A DNA stretch of 12,171 nucleotides, taken from contig JODI01000148.1 of the NCBI GenBank assembly GCA_000720805.1, positions 1 through 12,171 of the forward strand, in the 5' to 3' direction. The position numbers and the translations under genes are program-made. Origin of the DNA: Streptomyces violaceoruber (GTDB taxonomy: Bacteria > Actinomycetota > Actinomycetes > Streptomycetales > Streptomycetaceae). Shown here one piece after another: positions 1 through 5,581 of this stretch (position 1 is its first letter; each line of letters begins with the position of its first letter). The notes below the pieces were generated by a model. That model saw only the letters and a program-made list of their open reading frames with translations. It was not told the origin of the DNA and made no database searches.

Positions 1-96
1 AACTGCCACCAGCTACCTCGCCGGACTCCACTTACGCGGTGCCGTGATCTGGATCCGCAGTCTCCGACCAACATGATCCGAACCTGGAACAGGCCC
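1..96 (+). mobile_element. End of an insertion sequence, inferred boundary near 96
   Basis: Read on the minus strand, the integrase remnant is coherent down to residues D-V-R-A-W-L-L and then changes into unrelated residues beginning G-P-V-P-G. The first foreign bases (minus strand) are GGGCCTGTTCCAGG, a plausible terminal inverted repeat, and a CTAG straddles the junction. The other end of the element is not in the window, so neither the inverted repeat nor a target duplication can be confirmed. Confidence 0.45.
2..76 (+). CDS. Probable IS transposase, C-terminal end only (partial)
   Basis: The frame opening at the window edge encodes 24 residues before TGA: a stretch containing YLAGLHLRGAVIWIRSL and ending RPT. 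The alternating hydrophobic/basic tail resembles the C-termini of small DDE transposases from Streptomyces, as I recall them, but 24 residues cannot fix the family. Support comes from context: about 20 bases after the stop, at CTAG (96-99), the sequence changes abruptly to an integrase remnant on the other strand, as expected where an insertion sequence ends. The rest of the gene lies left of the window. Confidence 0.45.
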   Translation, partial: TATSYLAGLHLRGAVIWIRSLRPT

Positions 97-743
97 TAGC
101 AGCCAGGCTCGGACGTCACCGGCGAAGCCGGCGGGCAGTTCTCCGGTGCGGTGGTCGATCCAGGAGCGGATCGCCAACGCGCTGTCATCTTCCAGAAGTT
201 CCAGGTCGGTGAGGACCTCGGCGGCCCGGAAGCTGGAAGCGTGTCGCGGTATTCGCGCACGGACTTCGGTGAGCTTCACGGGCATGCCGGGCGGGCCGTG
301 CTCCAGCACCGCCGGCAGGCCGTCCATCGCACACCGCACGAGTGACGGCGACCATCCGTTGGTCTCGCCGAGCTGCTTGGCGTGGGCCGCAGCCGACCGC
401 AGCGCGGGGTTGTCCGAGGTCAAGGCGGGATGCTGCCAGCGCGGCGGGGGTGGGACGCCCGCCTTGCGCCGGTAGTAGGAGCCCAGGCCCCGGCACTTGT
501 TGTCACAGTGAGCCCGGTCTCGCCGAGACCCTGCGGGCAGTGGCTTGCCACAGTGGATCAGCTCCAGATGGTTGGTGTCGCTGCGAATCGTGCCTCCACC
601 AGACCGGCCGAAGCCCTCGCGAGAACGAACCCCGCCAGCACATCGGTCTCGAACTCGGCGAGGTCCTTCTCGCTCACCGGCGCTCGGTACTCACGCAGAT
701 CGCGCACTACGGCCAGAGCCAACCCACGCCTCCACGACTTCAC
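97..743 (-). pseudogene. Tyrosine-recombinase/integrase remnant, chimeric and truncated
   Basis: Two blocks lie head to tail. Block 1 starts at a GTG (741-743; no clear ribosome site) and carries L-R-E-Y-R-A-P-V-S-E-K-D-L-A-E-F, which I recognise as the N-terminal part of a Streptomyces tyrosine recombinase. It continues, after a one-base loss near 590-600, with T-I-R-S-D-T-N-H-L-E-L-I. Block 2 begins near 555 with a zinc-finger-like H-C-G-K-P-L-P...A-H-C-D-N-K-C-R, then W-Q-H-P-A-L-T-S-D-N-P and W-I-D-H-R-T-G-E-L-P-A-G-F-A-G-D-V-R-A-W-L-L, the N-terminal region of a different integrase family. The catalytic domain (R..H-x-x-R..Y) is absent, apparently cut off by the insertion sequence at 96/97. 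It cannot be an active recombinase. Family recognition is from memory of homologues. Confidence 0.72.
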
Positions 744-896
744 CCAGACTGAAGGAATCCCGATGGGGATGAGGGTTGCCTACTACGGGCGAGGTTGGGT
801 CAGAACGGGCTTCGGTCACCCAGACGAGGTACCAGGCCCAGGTCCAGGCACTCTCAGTGGTGCCAGGACCTCGAGGACGAACGCGGAACTCGGGGA

Positions 897-1164
897 CTAT
901 TGCTCACCCAACCCGGAGAGCGAGGCCGGCCACCCCTCGCCTTCCGCCTCCTGGTCGTCGACGGCGGGCACGCGGAACGTGAACGGCACCTTCCAATCGA
1001 TGTCGACGCCGACTTCCATGACCAGTTCGGGTTCGACCAGAGTGACCGGCGGGCCCGGTGATCGGTGGCGGTCAGCCGAAGCTCACCGGAGGTGGCCGAC
1101 GTAGTCGGTGGCGTGGTCGATCAGCTGGCGAGCGGTATCGTAGTGGCGGTCGTTTCATGCCGGA
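897..1164 (-). pseudogene. Decayed coding fragment, unknown function
   Basis: On the minus strand one frame is protein-like from about 1164 to a TAG at 897-899, interrupted only by a TGA at 1083-1085. Before that stop it reads N-D-R-H-Y-D-T-A-R-Q-L-I-D-H-A-T-D-Y-V-G-H-L-R. After it comes P-P-V-T-L-V-E-P-E-L-V-M-E-V-G-V-D-I-D, then W-K-V-P-F-T-F-R-V-P-A, with acidic residues to the end. Regular composition on both sides of the stop suggests one gene with a nonsense mutation, or two adjacent gene ends. I do not recognise the family. Stretch 744-896 shows nothing I can name. Confidence 0.35.
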
Positions 1165-1314
1165 AATCCGAGGAGGGCGGGCGTGTTGTCCGCCGTTGTT
1201 GACTTCGACGAGCAGGAGGCCGGGCCTTTCGCCCTGGTCCTCGATGTGGACGTGCGGGATACCGATGCTGGGGCCCCGCGGGATGCAGCGCATCCGGGGC
1301 TCCAAGAACACCAT
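1165..1314 (-). pseudogene. Decayed coding fragment, unknown function
   Basis: From an ATG at 1312-1314 (minus strand) the frame encodes V-F-L-E-P-R-M-R-C-I-P-R-G-P-S-I-G, then I-P-H-V-H-I-E-D-Q-G-E-R-P-G-L-L-L-V-E-V-N-N-G, a sequence with clear protein character. After about 1180 the frame loses it, and plausible coding resumes in another frame (see 897-1164), so a one- or two-base shift probably lies near 1165-1180. It may be the start of the same decayed gene. The longer minus-strand frame upstream of this ATG overlaps the AraC gene and is probably not coding. No family recognised. Confidence 0.35.
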
Positions 1315-1387
1315 CGACCCCCAACTCCCTCTATCCCCTACCGCTTGGGCGGACTTCGCCCGTACACCGCTCAGGACTGACCCCGGC

Positions 1388-2404
1388 ATGATCGGAACGG
1401 TCTTTAGGAGCGACGACGTGCCCAAGGAGCACCGGTTCGAGTACTGGTGCGAGTTGATGCACCGGGCGATCGCGCCCAGTCACATGAGCAGCCAGTTCGC
1501 CGATGACTTCTGGGCGGAACAGCGGCTGCTGGAGCTGGGCCCGGTGCTGGTGTGGCCGACGGCGCACCTGCCGACGGGGTTTCGGCGTACCGAGAAGCTG
1601 GTGCGGCAGTCCGATCCGGAGATGTACCACCTGTCGCTGGTGCTCGGCGGCGACTTGGGGTTCGAGCATGTGGGGCGGGCCGAGGCGTACGGGCCGAGCG
1701 ATTTGTGGGTGAGCGACACGTCGCGGCCGTACGAAGTGCACCTGCCCGCCGACGCGGTCCGCCAGGTGAACAGGGGGGTGGGCGTGGACTTCCCCAAGGC
1801 ACTGGTGCCTCTGCCGTCTGCCCGCATCCAGCAGCTGCTGGGGCGGCGGCTGCCGGGGCGGGAGGGGGTGGGTGCCCTGCTGACGGGCTTCCTCACCGGT
1901 CTGGAGCAGCAGGCCGACGTTCTCCAGCCGTCCGACGCGCCCCGCCTCGGCACCGTTTTGATCGACCTGTTGTCCGCCTGGTTCGCGCAGGTGCTGGAGG
2001 CGGAGGACGCGCTGCCGGCGGAGACCCGCCAGCGGGCGTTGGCGACGCGCGTACGGGCGTTCATTCGCCAGAACCTGCACGACCCGGGGCTGTCACCGCC
2101 CGTGATAGCCGCCGCGCATCACATCTCGCTGAGCTATCTGCACCAGATCTTCAAGGAGGACGCTCCCGGTGAGACGGTCGCAGCCTGGATCCGCGACCTG
2201 CGCCTCGAGGGCGCCCGACGCGACCTGGCGGACCCCAACCTCGGCTCCACGCCCGTCCATACCATCGCCACGCGCTGGGGGATGGTCCGCGCCTCCGACT
2301 TCGGGCGGGCCTTCCGGAGCGCGTACGGAGTGTCGCCCATGGAGTACCGCGCACGGGTACAGGCGAGGGCGGCGCGCGATCGGTGGGGGGCAGCTGATGC
2401 GTAG
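1388..2404 (+). CDS. AraC-family transcriptional regulator
   Basis: A 338-residue transcription factor. Residues about 1-190 match the AraC-binding-like sensor domain often found in Streptomyces (start F-R-S-D-D-V-P-K-E-H-R-F-E-Y-W-C-E-L-M, then D-L-W-V-S-D-T-S-R-P-Y). Residues about 220-325 form the two helix-turn-helix motifs of the AraC DNA-binding domain: I-A-A-A-H-H-I-S-L-S-Y-L-H-Q-I-F-K, and V-H-T-I-A-T-R-W-G-M followed by S-D-F-G-R-A-F-R-S-A-Y-G-V-S-P. The frame is open upstream to 1058, but the family-like sequence begins at this ATG and the extension is low-complexity, so I place the start at 1388. No strong Shine-Dalgarno sequence precedes it. Ligand and targets cannot be told. No co-directional partner gene follows; a hairpin lies just downstream. 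Confidence 0.9.
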   Translation: MIGTVFRSDDVPKEHRFEYWCELMHRAIAPSHMSSQFADDFWAEQRLLELGPVLVWPTAHLPTGFRRTEKLVRQSDPEMYHLSLVLGGDLGFEHVGRAEAYGPSDLWVSDTSRPYEVHLPADAVRQVNRGVGVDFPKALVPLPSARIQQLLGRRLPGREGVGALLTGFLTGLEQQADVLQPSDAPRLGTVLIDLLSAWFAQVLEAEDALPAETRQRALATRVRAFIRQNLHDPGLSPPVIAAAHHISLSYLHQIFKEDAPGETVAAWIRDLRLEGARRDLADPNLGSTPVHTIATRWGMVRASDFGRAFRSAYGVSPMEYRARVQARAARDRWGAADA

Positions 2405-2418
2405 AGCGCAGTTCCAGC

Positions 2419-2457
2419 AGAGGGGACTGCCCTCGACGGCTTGCTGGGCAGCCCTCT
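2419..2457. terminator. Terminator-like hairpin after the AraC gene
   Basis: The arms are AGAGGG (2419-2424) plus CTGCCC (2427-2432), separated by a two-base bulge, pairing with GGGCAG (2446-2451) plus CCCTCT (2452-2457) across a 13-base loop. It starts 15 bases after the AraC stop. There is no T-run, which is usual for actinomycete terminators. A minus-strand frame ending A-E-E-R-E-P-A-E-E-A-A with TGA at about 2462-2464 lies immediately on the other side, so the hairpin could serve converging transcripts. Confidence 0.55.
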
Positions 2458-2628
2458 CACGCAGCTTCCTCGGCCGGCTCACGCTCTTCGGCAGCAGGCT
2501 GCGCCGGGGCCGACCGGGACCCTCGTGACCTGTGTGAAAGGCGGGGCCCGGACAGACCGGAGCCCGCACAAGAGGGTGCTCACGACCCCTCGTACAGCGT
2601 GCCAAAGGCTTGTCGAGCACCGTCCCCG

Positions 2629-2765
2629 TCAGCACCGCCGGTCGGGCAGCGGCTCGGCGTTGTTGACGGTCTGGGCGAGGCGCGCGACCGGCTCGGACAC
2701 CGGTCCCGCACGATCGTCACGACGAAGTCCACGTTGCTGCTCCCGGGCGGAAGGTGCAAGCGGTG
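2629..2765 (-). pseudogene. Decayed coding fragment, unknown function
   Basis: The minus strand reads N-V-D-F-V-V-T-I-V-R-D in one frame and, after a single-base shift near 2700, V-S-E-P-V-A-R-L-A-Q-T-V-N-N-A-E-P-L-P in the next, ending at a TGA (2629-2631). The two halves look like the C-terminus of one protein with an indel. Family not recognised. The rest of 2465-2996 holds no gene I can support. Confidence 0.3.
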
Positions 2766-2996
2766 TTGGCCTGGCTGCAGGCACCTTTTCCACTGCTGGC
2801 AGGCGCCTCTCCGGCGTGGACGCATTGCATAGGAAACCGTGGACGGAGTGCGCACGACAGCTGTTCAGGTCCATGGCAACCTCGATCACGCGCAGCCCTC
2901 GCCCCCGGATCACCTAATCCGTCCGCTCAACTATTGCGGTGCTGAAGGGGGGAAGAGGGATGACCGGATTTGAGGCGCACAATGAGAGGGAATGGC

Positions 2997-3392
2997 ATGA
3001 AGTACAAGAAGGTGCTCGTGGTTGCCGCGTCTGCACTTTTTTCGGTGGCCGCATTCGTTAACCCTGTGGCGGCGGTGGCTGCTTCGCCAGAGCTCGACTT
3101 TGCAAAGTCGGCACCGGAAGGGCCCGAGCCTGGAAGTCCCTGTATATCTAATGTGAGGGTCAAGGCCTGCTTCCAGGCGGATGGCGACAAGATCTACATC
3201 AAGGACATGAAGGCGGACGGGGATGCATGGTACGTGGATTGGGCGATCCGGGGTGGCCGATGGGGGCAGTGTGCTACCAAGTTGGGGGCGGGAAAGTGGG
3301 GTGTGTGTGATAAGGATTTCCCGGAAAGGCAGCTTATCGACTTCACTATTTATGCCTCAGGTGACGCTGACGTCATGACATCGCACACCTGA
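2997..3392 (+). CDS. Small secreted protein, four cysteines, unknown function
   Basis: This encodes 131 residues. The ATG at 2997 is chosen because AGAGGG (2985-2990) sits six bases upstream and the protein then begins with a classic signal peptide: M-K-Y-K-K, a hydrophobic core V-L-V-V-A-A-S-A-L-F-S-V-A-A-F, and likely cleavage after A-V-A-A (about residue 29). In-frame TTG 2970 and ATG 2982 would only add a charged leader. The mature part (~100 residues) has cysteines at 49, 58, 92 and 104, consistent with two disulfides after export, and aromatic-rich stretches (A-W-Y-V-D-W-A-I-R). Codon use is noticeably richer in A/T than the surroundings, suggesting acquisition from elsewhere or relaxed selection. 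No domain recognised; related tiny exported proteins are common in Streptomyces. It stands alone between decayed DNA and an insertion sequence. Confidence 0.75.
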   Translation: MKYKKVLVVAASALFSVAAFVNPVAAVAASPELDFAKSAPEGPEPGSPCISNVRVKACFQADGDKIYIKDMKADGDAWYVDWAIRGGRWGQCATKLGAGKWGVCDKDFPERQLIDFTIYASGDADVMTSHT

Positions 3393-3442
3393 GTGATGGG
3401 CCTCATGCATTTTTCAACCCAGTGACGTTTTCTCAGCGGTGA

Positions 3443-4279
3443 TCATTTCCAGAGTTCGTTGAGCACGAGGGCAGCGCGGGCGATGTCGCCGATCCGGCCG
3501 GGGCTGAGGGTGATGCGCTGCAGGGTGCGCCAGCGCTGTTTGAGCTCGGCGGCGGCTCGTTCACCGAGTGCGCGGATGCCTCTGATCAGGCTGTTCGTGG
3601 CTCGAGTGTCTGCGTGTAGGGCGTGCTCAGACTGGCCTTTGGGGCGGCGGACCGGGACGCGGATGCCGATGCCCGCGCCGATGTAGCCCTTGTCTGCCAA
3701 CGTGGGCAGCCCGGCGACTGCGGCCTTGTACAGCGCCGGTAGTGCGTGGATGCGGGCGGCGGTGATGTCGGGGGTGGAGCCGGGCTCGACGTCGGAGACC
3801 CATAAAGGCGTGCCGTCGGGGGTGGCGAGGAACTGCACGTTGCCTTCGAACGCCTTGTGCTTCTGGCTGAACCACAGGTCGTTGCCGTTCTCCCGGAGGC
3901 CGGCGACACGGTCGGACTCGATCAGCGTGCCGTCCAGGATCACGTGCGTCATGGCCTTGCTCCGGCAGCAGTCCAGGACCTCGTGCAGGTCTGGGGGCTG
4001 GTCCGCGAGAACGTCGATGCCTTGGTGCAGGTACCGGTAGCCGGTGGTCTGGGAGACGCCAGCGTCGCGCGCCAGGCAGTGCACGCAGGCGCGTTCGCGG
4101 AACCAGCGCAGCACCAGCACGGCCTGGCGGAACGGGCCAAGCGCCCGAGAGCCCCTTGGTGTGCCGATGCGGCGGCGGTGCGCGGCCAACAGACGTGACA
4201 GGTGATCCACGACGTGGCGCGGGACGTCGAGCGTGGCAGCATAGGTGACCAATGCGAAGCCTCTGGTGGTTGCGGACAT
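3443..4279 (-). CDS. IS5-family DDE transposase
   Basis: A 278-residue transposase, apparently intact. The N-terminus (residues ~60-92, F-R-E-R-A-C-V-H-C-L-A-R-D-A-G-V-S-Q-T-T-G) is the helix-turn-helix found ahead of the DDE domain in this group. The catalytic domain shows I-L-D-G-T-L-I (Asp116), L-A-D-K-G-Y-I-G-A (Asp196) and R-A-L-G-E-R-A (Glu240), the expected D-D-E triad. It ends normally at L-V-L-N-E-L-W-K. It would cut and join the element's ends. The start ATG (4277-4279) has no good Shine-Dalgarno sequence and lies inside a predicted fold-back, consistent with tight control of expression. It is a widespread type in Streptomyces as I remember it; the exact IS name cannot be given. Confidence 0.93.
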   Translation of the reverse strand: MSATTRGFALVTYAATLDVPRHVVDHLSRLLAAHRRRIGTPRGSRALGPFRQAVLVLRWFRERACVHCLARDAGVSQTTGYRYLHQGIDVLADQPPDLHEVLDCCRSKAMTHVILDGTLIESDRVAGLRENGNDLWFSQKHKAFEGNVQFLATPDGTPLWVSDVEPGSTPDITAARIHALPALYKAAVAGLPTLADKGYIGAGIGIRVPVRRPKGQSEHALHADTRATNSLIRGIRALGERAAAELKQRWRTLQRITLSPGRIGDIARAALVLNELWK

Positions 4280-4316
4280 GATCTTGTGGTGAGACCTGTC
4301 CTACCAGGGGCTTCGC
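4254..4316 (-). promoter_or_regulatory. Fold-back across the transposase start codon
   Basis: On the transposase strand GCGAAGCCCCTGGT (4303-4316) pairs with ACCAGAGGCTTCGC (4254-4267), 13 of 14 positions. Inside it GGACA (4297-4301) pairs with TGTCC (4274-4278), which contains two bases of the ATG (4277-4279). A transcript entering from upstream would fold the start codon into the inner stem. Comparable structures limit read-through expression of other transposases (IS10 and IS50 are the known cases). Function here is inferred. Confidence 0.55.
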
Positions 4317-4365
4317 GTCTATCTGAGGCCGGACCCCGCTTGCGTCCTGCAGCAAACTGCCGCGT

Positions 4366-4605
4366 TCATCGCGATGCCTCCCCCTCGGCACCATGGGAGT
4401 GCGCCGGAGGCGCTTGCCGCTTTCGGCCCCAGGAGGAGAGGTCCAGCACTGGCAGCCGGTTCATCAAGTACACCCAGACAATGATTGCCGCGCCTTGCCA
4501 CCATGGATGACTGCCCAGTGACGCCACGACCGGGCTCCACGCCAGGATGACGGCCAGGAGAACCCAGTGCCGCGCCGACCATCGTGTTGGCCGCCATCTG
4601 ATCAT
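4366..4605 (-). CDS. Small membrane protein, unknown function
   Basis: This encodes 79 residues. The ATG at 4603-4605 is preceded at six bases by GGAG, and an upstream in-frame extension is basic and low-complexity, so I start here. Two hydrophobic segments are visible: H-W-V-L-L-A-V-I-L-A-W-S-P-V-V-A-S-L (about 13-30) and A-A-I-I-V-W-V-Y-L-M (about 39-48), joined by a short G-S-H-P-W-W-Q-G turn. An arginine/tryptophan-rich N-terminus and a polar tail flank them. This predicts a hairpin in the cytoplasmic membrane. No family recognised. It runs toward the IS5-type element, whose right boundary lies about 40 bases beyond its stop; the C-terminus could have been changed by that insertion. Moderate certainty that it is a real gene. 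Confidence 0.5.
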   Translation of the reverse strand: MIRWRPTRWSARHWVLLAVILAWSPVVASLGSHPWWQGAAIIVWVYLMNRLPVLDLSSWGRKRQAPPAHSHGAEGEASR

Positions 4606-4741
4606 CTTCCGCTCCGCCCGCGGCCGGCCTGGTTGTGTGCTCGTGCGCCCGCGACCATGGATCTTGCCAGATTGCCCCCGGGACGGACAGGCCTGCTCAG
4701 GCCTTGGTTCCAGCTCATGCCGCCCTGCCCATGACCGAAGG

Positions 4742-4762
4742 GCAGGGATCATGTGCCCCTGC
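4742..4762 (-). terminator. Possible terminator after the beta-trefoil gene
   Basis: A six-base stem GCAGGG (4742-4747) / CCCTGC (4757-4762) with a nine-base loop lies about 50 bases downstream of the stop at 4811. It is short and lacks a T-run, so support is modest. The rest of 4606-4810 shows nothing else I can name. Confidence 0.3.
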
Positions 4763-4810
4763 TGCAAGGCACGGGACAGCGGTGGCTACGTGAATTCCGT
4801 TGAGAAAACG

Positions 4811-5365
4811 TCAGTAGCCCAGCCTCCACTTCTGCATTCCCTTTTGGAGGTCCCCTTCGCCTCTACACTCCTTCAGGTACACGGCGTAGTAACTGCCCTC
4901 TATACACGAATTCCACTGGAAGAGGCTGACGAACCTAACCATCCTCCAGTCCTGCCCCTCGGCGCGGAATTGCTGACGGATGGTGCTTGTGCTGCACGGA
5001 GGGTGCCCCAGATAACCGCCGTCTTCTACGCTCAGGCACGTGCCGGTTCCCTGGTTCTTCAGGGTGACTATGTCATAGGAGCTGTGACCGATGTAGATCG
5101 GCTGCCAGATCTCGTTACGATTCCCCGTGTCGCAATCTTGCCTCGCATGCACGCTTCCGCCAGTGACGACGGTAAGGCACCACCCGTTATCCCAGTTGCG
5201 CAGGAGGTTTTCCCCGACGTATGCGGACGCGGGGCTCGTGCTCATCAGCGAGACCAGCAGGGACAGCACGGCAACGAGAGCTGCTCCCCATCCGTGACGA
5301 GCGAAACGCCTGCGGACCGAAGTCCGGGCGGGGGTCTGCGTGTTGCCGGGCTTTTCGGCAGTCAT
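4811..5365 (-). CDS. Secreted ricin-like beta-trefoil (lectin-type) protein
   Basis: This encodes 184 residues. The start ATG (5363-5365) follows GGAGGAA at nine bases. An N-terminal signal peptide is clear: R-R-R-F-A-R-H, hydrophobic core A-A-L-V-A-V-L-S-L-L-V-S-L, cleavage likely after S-P-A-S-A (residue 48). The mature ~136 residues fall into three repeats, each with a cysteine pair: Cys63/78, Cys110/124 and Cys154/167. Each closes with an aromatic strand (E-I-W-Q-P, Q-Q-F-R-A, Q-K-W-R-L). The pattern N-x-G-T-G-x-C-L-S-V then C...Q-x-F is that of ricin-type carbohydrate-binding trefoils, though the classic Q-x-W is only partly kept. It is probably an exported sugar-binding or glycan-interacting protein without its own catalytic domain. 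It stands alone, downstream of a broken LAL gene and its hairpin. Confidence 0.85.
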   Translation of the reverse strand: MTAEKPGNTQTPARTSVRRRFARHGWGAALVAVLSLLVSLMSTSPASAYVGENLLRNWDNGWCLTVVTGGSVHARQDCDTGNRNEIWQPIYIGHSSYDIVTLKNQGTGTCLSVEDGGYLGHPPCSTSTIRQQFRAEGQDWRMVRFVSLFQWNSCIEGSYYAVYLKECRGEGDLQKGMQKWRLGY

Positions 5366-5541
5366 TATGTCTAGTTCCTCCAGCTATCCGAGGGGTGCGG
5401 CTTGTGGAGTCGTCCCTCATGCCGCTGCGTTGAGATCGTGGCATGTGTGAACGGCTGTTTCGGCCCTCGCGGCCGGTGAGCGGCTAAATACAGGGAAACG
5501 GGACGCGAATCGCCCTGTCCTCGTCAAGTCCGTCCGGTGGG

Positions 5542-5562
5542 CGGCCGCGCAGCTCGCGGCCG
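5542..5562 (-). terminator. Hairpin after the original LAL stop
   Basis: CGGCCGCG (5542-5549) and CGCGGCCG (5555-5562) form a perfect eight-base stem with a five-base loop. It begins 20 bases after the inferred original stop (5582-5584) and lies inside the frameshifted extension, which supports 5582 as the ancestral gene end. Confidence 0.55.
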
Positions 5563-5581
5563 AGGGGCATGCGGTGCTGTG

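Larger units (their letters stand above)
3399..4330 (-). mobile_element. IS5-type insertion sequence (boundaries tentative)
   Basis: The transposase gene fills almost all of this interval. GGCCTCA at 3399-3405 is matched by TGAGGCC at 4324-4330, a seven-base inverted pair at a plausible total size (~930 bp), but seven bases is weak and no target duplication is visible around it. The true ends could lie somewhat inside or outside this interval. Confidence 0.5.

Noticed and set aside
1058..1387. N-terminal extension of the AraC frame
   Set aside because: Open by chance in GC-rich DNA; Arg/Pro-rich and unlike the family, which begins at the ATG at 1388.
2398..2528. Small plus-strand ORF overlapping the AraC stop
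   Set aside because: It runs through the terminator-like hairpin, has Arg/Gly/Ser-rich composition and no ribosome site.
4547..5374. Plus-strand open frame over the beta-trefoil gene
   Set aside because: No ribosome site or recognisable domain, and the opposite strand has a signal peptide, ribosome site and patterned cysteines.
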